From: Arthrobacter sp. C2
GTDB taxonomy: Bacteria > Actinomycetota > Actinomycetes > Actinomycetales > Micrococcaceae
Reading direction: 5' to 3'
NCBI GenBank assembly: GCA_024207135.1
Contig: CP042428.1
Span: 2,294,001 to 2,358,000, forward strand
Length of the DNA stretch: 64,000 nucleotides
Shown here: piece after piece, positions 17,345 through 25,170 of the stretch
Layout of the letters: every line of letters starts with the position of its first letter
Numbering within the stretch: position 1 is the first letter of the stretch
Program-made: the position numbers and the translations under genes
Notes under the pieces: generated by a model
Databases searched by the model: none
What the model saw: the letters and a program-made list of their open reading frames with translations, nothing else
What the model was told of the DNA's origin: nothing

Positions 17345-18288
17345 GGCCGCGGCTCCCCCGCGCGATGGCGTCCGTTGCCGGGAGGTGAGCCGTAGAGCTC
17401 GAGCACCGCTTCCTCCAGGTCCGGTTCCTCAAGGACCAGGTCGAGCACCTCGATCCCGGCCAGGGCGTGCAGGAGCGCACCGACCTCGCCGGAGAAACGC
17501 GCCTCGAGTGCGCCGGCTCCTTCGCCGAGCCGTTCGGTGTCCAGCAGCTGAAGGCCGGGGAGCGGTTCCAGTGCCGCTCCAAGCGTCTCGGGGACCGTGG
17601 CGGCCACGATGCGCAGCCGGCGACGGGCACCTGCCCGCAGCTCTTCGACGGTGGCGGTGCGTACGATCAATCCGTCGCGCAGGATCGCCACGCGGTCCGC
17701 CGCCTGTTCGATCTCCCCGATCAGGTGGGAGGAGAGGAAGAGCGTCTGCCCGCGCCCGCGGGCATCCTCGACCATCCCGAGGAACTCCCGCTGCATCAGC
17801 GGGTCCAGTCCGGAGGTGGGTTCGTCGAGGATGAGCAGCTCCGGATCGTGCATGAATGCCTGCACCAGTCCGAGTTTCTGCTTGTTGCCCTTGGAGAGCT
17901 TGCGCGACTGCCGGTCCAGCTCGAGTCCCAGCCGTGAGGCGAGTTCCTCGACCCGGCCGGGGGCCACGGGTCCGCTGATGGCGGCAAAGTGGTCCATCAT
18001 CCTCCGCCCGGTGATCCGCCGTTCCAGGGCGAGTTCGCCCGGCAGGTACCCGATGCGGCGGCGGATCTCCGGGCCCGCGCGGCGCGGATCGGCGCCCAGC
18101 ACCCGCACCTTTCCGGCCGTGGGCCTGATGATGTCCAGCAGGCAGCGCATGGCGGTAGTCTTGCCGGCACCGTTGGGCCCGATCACCCCGAAGACGCTGC
18201 CGCGGGGGATCTCGAAGTCAATGCCGCGCAACGCCTCGCGGTGGGCGAAGCGCTTGGCAAGGCCCTGCACCTCGATGACGTTCTCCAT
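17341..18288 (-). CDS. ABC transporter ATP-binding protein
   Basis: The 315-residue ATPase has Walker A GPNGAGKT (37-44), a signature LSKGNKQK in place of the common LSGGQ, Walker B LLILDEPTSGLD, and a switch histidine (LSSHLIGEIEQ). The LSKGN signature and a C-terminal extension of about 90 residues are typical of DrrA/CcmA-like exporters. ATG 18288 is preceded by AAGGGAAG; a longer frame to 18408 has no ribosome binding site. It overlaps the permease gene downstream, and together they should form an exporter. Confidence 0.9.
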   Translation of the reverse strand: MENVIEVQGLAKRFAHREALRGIDFEIPRGSVFGVIGPNGAGKTTAMRCLLDIIRPTAGKVRVLGADPRRAGPEIRRRIGYLPGELALERRITGRRMMDHFAAISGPVAPGRVEELASRLGLELDRQSRKLSKGNKQKLGLVQAFMHDPELLILDEPTSGLDPLMQREFLGMVEDARGRGQTLFLSSHLIGEIEQAADRVAILRDGLIVRTATVEELRAGARRRLRIVAATVPETLGAALEPLPGLQLLDTERLGEGAGALEARFSGEVGALLHALAGIEVLDLVLEEPDLEEAVLELYGSPPGNGRHRAGEPRP

Positions 18289-18441
18289 GCAGCTTCCCTT
18301 CCCGGGTTTCCCGATTCGGGGCTCCCCCCCAGCCTCATTCTCGTCCCTGCGCCCGATCAAAGCCAGAGGCCCGCACGCCATGGGCCGAGGTTGCGCGGCC
18401 GGCGCCATCGTACAGGGTCCGTTCCGGCGCCTGCGCGGGCG

Positions 18442-19266
18442 CTACCGGGGCGAAGGCGGCTGGTCCCGGTCCACCCCGGGGCCGCCGGCCACCTCGCCCA
18501 GCCGCTCTTCCAGCAGTTTGGCGGTGCGCGCGGTTTCCCCGAGCAGGCCCGCGTCGAACACCTCCCGGAAACGGGATTGCGGGATGGCCACGCTGATGCC
18601 GCAGACCACCTCGCCGTCGGCATTGGTGATGGCCATTCCCAGCGCGCTGACCCCCTCTTCGGTCCCCTCGAAGTTGGCGGCGAACCCGCGATCCCGGACG
18701 AATCCGAGTTCGCGCACCAGGGCGGCGTAGTCAGCCTCATTGAGTTTGCGCGCGGTGGCCGTTTCCCCCCGGTAAAGCTGCTCAAGCTCGGGCGGGTCGA
18801 GCCGGGCCAGCATGGCCTTTCCGGCCGAGGCCCGGTGGGCGGGCAGCACCGTCCCCTGGCGGTCGCCGACGCGCACCGGCCGGGAACCCTCGACGGTGGA
18901 CAGGAAGCGGACTTCCCCGCCCACGCGCACCATCAGGTTCACGGTTTCCCGCACCGTGGCCGCCAGGTCCTCCAGCAGCGGCTGGGCCAGTGCACGCAGC
19001 TCGCTGATCCTGCCGTGGCCGGCCGGTCCGGCCCCGAGCGCGGGACCGGGAACGTAACCGCGGCCCCTCGCGCGTTCGGCAAAGCCGCGATAAATGAGCA
19101 TGGCCAGCAGGCGGTGGACGGTGGAGGGCGAGACGCCGAGCTCGGCGGCCGCGTCCTTGAGCCGGACGGAACCATGGTCGCGCAACAGCTCAATGAGCTT
19201 CAGGGCGTTGTCGACCGCGTCGATGGGGTAGCGGGGGATCTCGCGGCTTACCCGTAATTTCTGCAC
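18442..19266 (-). CDS. IclR family transcriptional regulator
   Basis: The 274-residue protein has an N-terminal IclR helix-turn-helix (AVDNALKLIELLRDHGSVRL, then ELGVSPSTVHRLLAML) and a C-terminal effector domain with LPAHRASAGKAMLARL. The start is GTG 19266. On the minus strand a TATAAT ends 7 bases before this GTG, so the mRNA is probably leaderless. A dyad over the start codon may be its own operator. It is divergent from an aromatic-acid-type transporter gene, and IclR proteins often control such genes (PcaR/PobR type). It probably senses an aromatic or hydroaromatic acid. Confidence 0.88.
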   Translation of the reverse strand: MQKLRVSREIPRYPIDAVDNALKLIELLRDHGSVRLKDAAAELGVSPSTVHRLLAMLIYRGFAERARGRGYVPGPALGAGPAGHGRISELRALAQPLLEDLAATVRETVNLMVRVGGEVRFLSTVEGSRPVRVGDRQGTVLPAHRASAGKAMLARLDPPELEQLYRGETATARKLNEADYAALVRELGFVRDRGFAANFEGTEEGVSALGMAITNADGEVVCGISVAIPQSRFREVFDAGLLGETARTAKLLEERLGEVAGGPGVDRDQPPSPR

Positions 19267-19303
19267 ATCAGAATTATATGCGCCGTCACACTGAGACCGG
19301 CAA
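19255..19303. promoter_or_regulatory. Leaderless IclR promoter and dyad operator
   Basis: On the minus strand TTGCCG (19303-19298) and TATAAT (19278-19273) are separated by 19 bases, and the GTG start (19266) lies where transcription should begin. An inverted repeat, TTCTG (19259-19263) and CAGAA (19269-19273), imperfectly extended to AATTTCTG/CAGAATTA, covers the start codon and the -10. Binding there could repress both divergent genes. Confidence 0.62.
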
Positions 19304-19314
19304 CACTTGTACCT

Positions 19315-20613
19315 ATGACTTTTTCCACAACGAGCGCCGTTGCGGGTCCCACCGGACAGAAGACCGGCGATTCGGCACAGCCGTCACAGCCCAGGAACAT
19401 TTCAAACCGCAAGGCCGTGCTGGCCATTGTGACCTGTTGGCTGTTGGTGGTTTTCGACGGGTACGACCTCATCGTGTACGGCACCGTGCAGTCATCCCTG
19501 CTGGCGATCGACGACTGGGGCCTGACCCCGACGACCATGGGCACCATCGGCTCGCTGGCCTTCGTGGGCATGATGATCGGTGCGCTCGGGGCCGGACGGC
19601 TGGCCGATGTGCTGGGTCGGCGCCGGACCATCCTGGCCTGCTCGATCCTCTTCTCCACCCTCACCATCCTGTGCGCCTTCGCCCCGAACCCCCTGGTCTT
19701 CGGCGCCCTCCGCCTGCTGGCCGGAATCGGCCTGGGTGGCCTCGTTCCCTCAGCCAACGCGATGGTGGCCGAACTGGTGCCGGACCGCTGGCGCTCGACC
19801 ATGGCCACGTTGATGATGTCGGGTGTGCCCATCGGCGGTTCGATCGCCGCCGTCACCGGCATCTGGGTCATCCCGGCCTTCGGCTGGGAAGCGATGTTCC
19901 TGATTGCCGTCATCGCGCTGGTCGTGGTGGTGCCGATGGGCTTCCGCTACCTGCCCGAAACCCTGTCCTTCAAGCACCGCAGCGGGCCGGGCGCGCGCCG
20001 CGGTTCCGGTTTCGGCCAGCTGCTCCGCGCCCCCTATGCCCGTGCCTCGGTGCTCTTCGCGGTGGCCTCGCTGGCCATCCTCTTCGCCTGGTACGGCCTG
20101 GGCACCTGGCTGCCCAGCCTGATGGAACAGGCCGGGTACGACCTGGGCTCGGCCCTGACCTTCGCGCTGGCCCTGAACCTGGGCGCCGTGGCAGGCTCCG
20201 TCGTCACGGCCTGGGCCGGTGACCGCTTTGGCGCCGCCCCCGCCGCGGCCGCCGCGGCCCTGGTGGCTGGGATAGGCCTGGCCGTCATCATGACCACTCC
20301 CCCGGTCGGCGTCGTCTACGCGATGTTGATCCTCGCCGGCGTGGGCACCCACGGCACCGCTGCGCTGCTGATCGCCGCCGTCGCCAACCACTACCCGGAA
20401 CGCCTGCGCGGCACCGCGCTGGGCTGGGCAATGGGCATGGGCCGAATCGGCGCCGTCGCAGCCCCGCAGGTTGGCGGACTGTTGTTGGCCTCCGGGCTCG
20501 GCGTCAACTCGAACTTCCTCGTCTTCGCCTTGGGAGCGGGCCTGGCCGCAGTCCTGTTCGCCGTGATCACCTTCCGCGTCAAGCCCGTGGCCGACCCAGC
20601 CGAACAGCACTAG
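19315..20613 (+). CDS. MFS transporter, aromatic acid:H+ symporter type
   Basis: The 432-residue protein has twelve predicted helices. It carries the AAHS/PcaK-type motif VVFDGYDLIVYG in helix 1 (the D-G-Y-D acidic signature) and the loop 2-3 motif GRLADVLGRRRTI. The family takes up 4-hydroxybenzoate, protocatechuate, benzoate, shikimate or similar acids. No catabolic genes for a specific aromatic acid adjoin it. The cyclohexanecarboxylate-type operon lies just downstream on the other strand, so a role in importing that acid is conceivable but unproven. Divergence from an IclR gene suggests substrate induction. A terminator follows. Confidence 0.87.
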   Translation: MTFSTTSAVAGPTGQKTGDSAQPSQPRNISNRKAVLAIVTCWLLVVFDGYDLIVYGTVQSSLLAIDDWGLTPTTMGTIGSLAFVGMMIGALGAGRLADVLGRRRTILACSILFSTLTILCAFAPNPLVFGALRLLAGIGLGGLVPSANAMVAELVPDRWRSTMATLMMSGVPIGGSIAAVTGIWVIPAFGWEAMFLIAVIALVVVVPMGFRYLPETLSFKHRSGPGARRGSGFGQLLRAPYARASVLFAVASLAILFAWYGLGTWLPSLMEQAGYDLGSALTFALALNLGAVAGSVVTAWAGDRFGAAPAAAAAALVAGIGLAVIMTTPPVGVVYAMLILAGVGTHGTAALLIAAVANHYPERLRGTALGWAMGMGRIGAVAAPQVGGLLLASGLGVNSNFLVFALGAGLAAVLFAVITFRVKPVADPAEQH

Positions 20614-20630
20614 CCGCCGCGAAATGCCAT

Positions 20631-20678
20631 GGCCCGGGCGGCCTTCCCCTCCGCGGGGAACGGCCACCCGGGCCTTTT
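20631..20678 (+). terminator. Terminator of the MFS gene
   Basis: GGCCCGGG (20631-20638) pairs with CCCGGGCC (20667-20674), with inner GGCC/GGCC and CCCC/GGGG pairings, and is followed by TTTT. The position is right after the MFS stop. Confidence 0.82.
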
Positions 20679-20834
20679 GGCATGTCCGGGGGCAAGGGAT
20701 ACGTCCGGTCGCGAGTCCACCGGGACTCGGTCGCTCTGACCAGGGTGACTGCGCCCGGACGCATGTGGCATTGGCGGCCCCGCCGCCTGGTCACGGGGCT
20801 TCCCAGGCAGACATCAATACACCGGCCGGCCCGG

Positions 20835-21293
20835 TCACGGTCGGGTTCGGAGCCGTTGGGCCGATTCCCCGGACGGGACCCATTTGACGATGTGGGTTGC
20901 GAGGGCCACGAGGTCCCCGTCGACACGCGCCTCGACCTTGGCTGAAGCGCGCCAGCCAACGGGGTCGTAGGACTCGAACTCGTGGTGCACGTGCAACGTC
21001 TGCCCGGGGAAAACAGGCTTGATGAAGCGAATGCGGTCATAGCCCAAGGAGACCGGGACAAGGCCATGAGGCCGGGCATCCTCAAGGGCCCGTCCGGCGG
21101 CAGTGGACATGAACCCGACCACGAGTGCCCCATGGACGTGGCGGGTTCCGTACACCGAAGAGTTCATGTACTCCTCGTCGGTGTGATTGGCCGCGAAGTC
21201 ACCGGTGATCCCGGAGAAGAGCACCATGTCGGTTTCCGTGATGGTCTTCCTAAAGACTGTCACGGCACCAACTTCGATTGGGTTCTCGTCCAT
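20835..21293 (-). CDS. MaoC-like (R)-specific hydratase
   Basis: The 152-residue hot-dog-fold protein carries the hydratase-2 motif GDFAANHTDEEYM with the catalytic pair D32 and H37. Such enzymes hydrate 2-enoyl-CoA thioesters to (R)-3-hydroxyacyl-CoA. ATG 21293 is preceded by AAAGGAG; upstream in-frame extension is unsupported. It is the last gene of the eleven-gene CoA-thioester operon, 107 bases after the SDR gene. A short GC hairpin (21379-21395) lies near the start of that gap. It may handle an intermediate of pimeloyl-CoA or ring-substituted substrates. No clear terminator follows it. Confidence 0.86.
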   Translation of the reverse strand: MDENPIEVGAVTVFRKTITETDMVLFSGITGDFAANHTDEEYMNSSVYGTRHVHGALVVGFMSTAAGRALEDARPHGLVPVSLGYDRIRFIKPVFPGQTLHVHHEFESYDPVGWRASAKVEARVDGDLVALATHIVKWVPSGESAQRLRTRP

Positions 21294-21400
21294 GCTGTGG
21301 CTCCTTTGCCATGGAATGATGATTCTTCTCTGGTGGTTCCTGGTGGTGACACGGATCTTGGCTGCTGAAAACAGTCGAGGCGACACCGTGTCGCCCCGGA

Positions 21401-22195
21401 TCACATGGTCAGTCCGCCGGAAACGGAGAGCACCTGCCCGGTGGTGTATCCGGCCTCCGCCGAGGCAAGGTGAGCCACCGCTGCGGCAACCTCGTCGGCT
21501 CGTGCAGGCCGGCCCTTCGGGACGGCCTTGAGCGTTCCGTTCATGACCTTGCCGGTGAAACCTTCGTCCGCCAGCATTCCTGCGAGCAATAGCGTATCGG
21601 TGGGGCCCGGCGAAACCACGTTGATGGATATGTCCTTGCGGGCCGTCTCACGCGCAACGGATCTGGCCATTCCGGCCAGTCCGGCCCGGGCAGCAGAGGA
21701 TGCGGCATCGCCAAGCGTCCCGGCCTTGCCGCTGTCCGAGCCAATCAGCACGATCCGCCCGAAGCCGGCCTCGAGCATGCCGGGCAGCACGGCCCGGACC
21801 AGCAGCATTGGTCCGTAGAGCTCGGTGTCCAGGATTTCGTGGAGCATGTCCGGCTCGGTGTCCTTGAGCACCTTCAGTGCGTGTCGGTGGCCGGTGGTGA
21901 CGATGAGCGTATCTATTCCGCCCAGCGCCTTGGCGGCTTCCCCTCCTGCTCCGGCGATGGCTTCAACCGCTGCCGCGTCCACTGCGTCCAGACGGGCACG
22001 GCCGGCCCAGCTTCCAGAAGGCAGCCGGTCCCCCACAGCGGCGGCCCCTTCGCCGTTCCCGTGGAATGTTCCGAAGATTCGGGCTCCCGCGCCGGCCAGT
22101 CGCTCGGCGATCGCGGCCCCGATTCCGCCGGTTCCCACCAGCAGCACTTTGCGTCCGGCGTACTCACCGTTTTCTTGAGATGCTCTCTGGGTCAT
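21401..22195 (-). CDS. SDR-fold protein lacking the catalytic Tyr and Lys
   Basis: The 264-residue protein aligns with SDR oxidoreductases and most closely by eye with the BadH-like protein of the same operon. It has a glycine-rich nucleotide loop (GTGGIG, residues 21-26, one residue shorter than usual), Ser153 of the IGSD segment, SPGPTDT and the C-terminal GQVLSVSGGLTM. The YxxxK motif is replaced: the Tyr position is S166 and the Lys position is R170. The tetrad Asn position is E125, and NNAG is TTGH. Normal SDR chemistry is therefore unlikely. ATG 22195 has AAAGGA upstream. It could be a non-catalytic partner or have an altered reaction; it is intact, without frameshift. Confidence 0.8.
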   Translation of the reverse strand: MTQRASQENGEYAGRKVLLVGTGGIGAAIAERLAGAGARIFGTFHGNGEGAAAVGDRLPSGSWAGRARLDAVDAAAVEAIAGAGGEAAKALGGIDTLIVTTGHRHALKVLKDTEPDMLHEILDTELYGPMLLVRAVLPGMLEAGFGRIVLIGSDSGKAGTLGDAASSAARAGLAGMARSVARETARKDISINVVSPGPTDTLLLAGMLADEGFTGKVMNGTLKAVPKGRPARADEVAAAVAHLASAEAGYTTGQVLSVSGGLTM

Positions 22196-22229
22196 GGCGT
22201 TGTGTCCTTTGGTTGTATTTCCTTGTTCT

Positions 22230-23495
22230 TTAGAAGGCCGAATGCCCGGTGATTTTTCGGCCAATCAGCAAGGACTGGATGAACTCGGTGCCTTCATAGG
22301 TATGGACCACTTCCATGTCCGTCAGGTGCCGGGCCACGTGGAAGTCCAGGAGCAGGCCGTTGCCGCCCATCAGGTCCCGGGCTTGGTTGGCGATGGTGCG
22401 GGCCTTGTTGGCCGTGTGCATCTTGGCAATCGAGGCCATGGTGCCGGTCCACGCCCCGCTTTCCTGCAGTTCTGCCATCCGATAGCAGATCAGCTGGATC
22501 GCGCTCAATTCCGCGAGCATGTCGGCCAGGGTGTTCTGCACCAGCTGGGTGTTGCCGATTGGCTGGCCGAACTGGTCGCGGACCCGCGTGTAGGCAACCG
22601 CTGCTTCGAAGCAAGCAAGTGCATGGCCCAGCGATTCCCAGGTGGCTCCGCCGCGGGTGCTTGCCAGCACCCGCGAGGTGTCGCGGAAGCTATTGGCCCC
22701 GGGCAGCCGGTTGCTCTCTGGAATGGCGAGGTTTTCGAAGACCATGTCCGCCTGGAGGATTGCGCGTTTGCCGATCTTCCCATCAATGGTGCGGGCGTTG
22801 AACCCGGCAGGCATGGTGCTGGGATCGGTCGGATCCTCGCGTTCCATGACGAAGCCCTTGACCTCGCCGTCGGCTACGTCGCGGGCCCAGATGATCACCA
22901 GATGCGCCATGGAGCCGTTGCCGATCCAGCGCTTGGCACCGTTAATGACCCAGTTCTCACCTTCGCGGCGGGCGCTGGTTTCCAGCTGGGCCGAGTCGGA
23001 GCCGCGGCGTGGTTCGGTCAGCGCGAAGGCGCCGATCTTCTCAAGCTTCACCATGCCGGGAAGCCAGCGTTCTTTTTGGTCTTCGGAGCCGAGCATGTTG
23101 ATGGTTCCCATGCTCAGGTTGGCCTGCACCCCAAGGAAGGTGTTCACCGAACCGTCGCCGCGCGCCAGCTCGGCGGTTGCCAATCCCGCAGCCAGCCGGG
23201 AAAGGCCGGCGGCCCCGTGGTCCTTGATCACGCCGCCGACAAGTCCTGTCGCCGCCAGGCCCGGAAGCATCTCATAGGGGAATTCCGCCCGTTCCCAGTA
23301 GCCGTTGATCTTCGGCAGGACTTCGGCATTGACGTATTGACGCATCTTCGCACGTGCGTCTTTGGCGTCCTGCGGCAGATCCGCATCCAGCAGGAAGTAG
23401 TCGGTATCCAGCGGGGTGTTCAGTTCTTTGCGAAGCGCCAGCAGATACTCGTCGCTTTCGTCAAAGTCTGGAAAGCCCCCGTGCGTCTCACTCAT
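22230..23495 (-). CDS. Acyl-CoA dehydrogenase
   Basis: The 421-residue flavoprotein has the acyl-CoA dehydrogenase layout: FALTEPRRGSDSA at the flavin-binding turn, NGAKRWIGNGS, and near the C terminus TYEGTEFIQSLLIGR with the usual catalytic glutamate of the YEGT motif. It should introduce a 2,3-double bond into an acyl-CoA, passing electrons to ETF. The start overlaps the stop of the upstream 3-hydroxyacyl-CoA dehydrogenase gene by eight bases. In this operon it may act on pimeloyl-CoA or a downstream dicarboxylyl-CoA. The substrate is not decidable from sequence. Confidence 0.88.
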   Translation of the reverse strand: MSETHGGFPDFDESDEYLLALRKELNTPLDTDYFLLDADLPQDAKDARAKMRQYVNAEVLPKINGYWERAEFPYEMLPGLAATGLVGGVIKDHGAAGLSRLAAGLATAELARGDGSVNTFLGVQANLSMGTINMLGSEDQKERWLPGMVKLEKIGAFALTEPRRGSDSAQLETSARREGENWVINGAKRWIGNGSMAHLVIIWARDVADGEVKGFVMEREDPTDPSTMPAGFNARTIDGKIGKRAILQADMVFENLAIPESNRLPGANSFRDTSRVLASTRGGATWESLGHALACFEAAVAYTRVRDQFGQPIGNTQLVQNTLADMLAELSAIQLICYRMAELQESGAWTGTMASIAKMHTANKARTIANQARDLMGGNGLLLDFHVARHLTDMEVVHTYEGTEFIQSLLIGRKITGHSAF

Positions 23496-24351
23496 AGTCG
23501 TACCAGCCCTTGCCTGATTTGCGGCCGAACTGGCCGGCTTCATACTTTTCTTGCAGCAGCGGATGCGGCAGATCTTTGCTGTCGCCGGTTTGTTCGAAGG
23601 CCGCCTGGCGAATCAGATAGGTCACGTCCAGGCCCACCAAATCCATCAGCTCGAAAGGTCCCATCGGATATCCCAGTGCGTCTTTGGCCGCTGTGTCGAT
23701 ATCTTCCAGGCTGGCCACCTCGCCCGCGAGCAAGGCAAGTGCCTCATCGCGCACCGCACCCATCAGCCTGTTGGCTACGAAACCGGGAATTTCCTTGTTC
23801 AGAAGAATTGGGGATTTGCCCATGTCGCGCACCACTTTGCTGACGGTTTCCACCGTGCGATCACTAGTCCGTTCATGGCGCACAATTTCCACGGCCTTCA
23901 TCACCAATGCGGGATTGAAGAAGTGCATGTTGCATACCTGCTCGGGACGCCCGGTAGCGTCTGCGACGGTGGAAGATCCCAGAGTTGAGGAATTCGTGGC
24001 CAGGATCGCGTGCTTCGGGGTCAGCTCGTCGAGCTGGCTGAAAATCGATTTCTTGATCTCCAGCTTTTCGGTGGCCGCCTCGATCACCAGCTCCGCGTTG
24101 GCTGCCGCAGGTTCCAGTTCGGTGGTGAATTCCAGGCGTCCCCACGCGTCCTCGGCTTCCGCCGAGGTCAGCCTGCCCTTGGAAATGCGGCCGTCCAGCC
24201 ACTTTCGCATGTCCTGCTCGGCGGCTTTCACCGACTCGGCGCTGATGTCATAGACCTTGGTGGTGAATCCTGCGACGGCAGCGCTCATCCCGATCTGCCT
24301 GCCCATGGCTCCGGAACCGACCACAAGAATTTCCTTGACCGAACTTTCCAT
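23488..24351 (-). CDS. 3-hydroxyacyl-CoA dehydrogenase
   Basis: The 287-residue enzyme has the N-terminal NAD-binding loop GSGAMGRQIG, the ATNSSTLGSS segment and the catalytic-histidine motif NMHFFNP, followed by the C-terminal helical domain (RLMGAVRDEALALL). This is the 3-hydroxybutyryl-CoA dehydrogenase type. It oxidises (S)-3-hydroxyacyl-CoA to the 3-keto form. An alternative GTG start at 24360 overlaps the upstream stop as GTGA; I prefer ATG 24351, which suits family length and lies 12 bases after AGGGG. In the operon it probably serves beta-oxidation after ring opening. Confidence 0.88.
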   Translation of the reverse strand: MESSVKEILVVGSGAMGRQIGMSAAVAGFTTKVYDISAESVKAAEQDMRKWLDGRISKGRLTSAEAEDAWGRLEFTTELEPAAANAELVIEAATEKLEIKKSIFSQLDELTPKHAILATNSSTLGSSTVADATGRPEQVCNMHFFNPALVMKAVEIVRHERTSDRTVETVSKVVRDMGKSPILLNKEIPGFVANRLMGAVRDEALALLAGEVASLEDIDTAAKDALGYPMGPFELMDLVGLDVTYLIRQAAFEQTGDSKDLPHPLLQEKYEAGQFGRKSGKGWYDYE

Positions 24352-24356
24352 GTGCG

Positions 24357-25163
24357 TCACCGCCCCTGGAATTCTGCCGGACGCTTGCCCAGGAACGCGG
24401 CAACACCCTCGGCCTTGTCTGCTGTGGTGTAGAGCAGGGTCTGGGCCAGCAGTTCGAGCATCTGCCCGGTCTTCTGGTCAGTTTCGGCTCCCTGCTTGAT
24501 CACCATCTTGGCCAGGCGTACGGCCAACGGTCCCTTGCTAGCGATCGTCGCGGCGGTGTCGCGGACGGTTGCCAGCAGCCGCTCCCCCGGGACCACGCTG
24601 GTGACCAGGCCGAAGCGCTCGGCTTCCCCGGCGTCCAGCAACCTGCTGGTCAACACCATTTCCACGGCTCGGCCGGTGCCGACCAGCCGGGAAAGCCGTT
24701 GGGTGCCGCCGGCGCCGGGAAGCACTCCGAGGCTCGGCTCCGGCAGCCCGAAACGTGCCCCTTGTGCGGCGATGCGGATATCGCAGCTCATGGCCATTTC
24801 CAATCCGCCGCCCAGCGCGATGCCGTTCAGCGCGGCGATGGTTGGCTTGGGGTACTCCTCAATCTTGTCGAAGAGACGCTGCATCGCTCCGGCCAATCCG
24901 TAGGCGACGTCATAGTTCGCCAGCTGGCTGATGTCTGCGCCGGCAACGAAGGCTTTCTCGCCCGAGCCGGTGAAGGCCACCGCGCGCACCTGGTCGTCTT
25001 CCTCCCACACGTCCAGGACGCTGCGGATTTCGGCGAGCACCGTCTTGGACAGCGCATTGCGAACTTCGGGACGGTTGATGGTGATCAGGCCCAGGCCCTC
25101 GACCACCGAGGCGGTGATGGTTTCGAATCCCGCCGGTTGGGTCTCTTGCGCCGTGTGAGTCAT
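24357..25163 (-). CDS. badK: Enoyl-CoA hydratase, BadK-like
   Basis: The 268-residue crotonase-fold enzyme keeps both catalytic glutamates of true hydratases, in GGGLEMA and LPEPSLG, and the oxyanion-hole segment KAFVAGADI. It should hydrate an enoyl-CoA, here plausibly cyclohex-1-ene-1-carboxyl-CoA to 2-hydroxycyclohexanecarboxyl-CoA, as BadK does in Rhodopseudomonas. ATG 25163 follows the stop of the upstream acyl-CoA dehydrogenase gene by seven bases, with GGGGA between. Generic beta-oxidation enoyl-CoA hydratases look the same, so the specific name rests on the BadH/BadI/AliA context. Confidence 0.8.
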   Translation of the reverse strand: MTHTAQETQPAGFETITASVVEGLGLITINRPEVRNALSKTVLAEIRSVLDVWEEDDQVRAVAFTGSGEKAFVAGADISQLANYDVAYGLAGAMQRLFDKIEEYPKPTIAALNGIALGGGLEMAMSCDIRIAAQGARFGLPEPSLGVLPGAGGTQRLSRLVGTGRAVEMVLTSRLLDAGEAERFGLVTSVVPGERLLATVRDTAATIASKGPLAVRLAKMVIKQGAETDQKTGQMLELLAQTLLYTTADKAEGVAAFLGKRPAEFQGR

Positions 25164-25170
25164 CGTCCCC

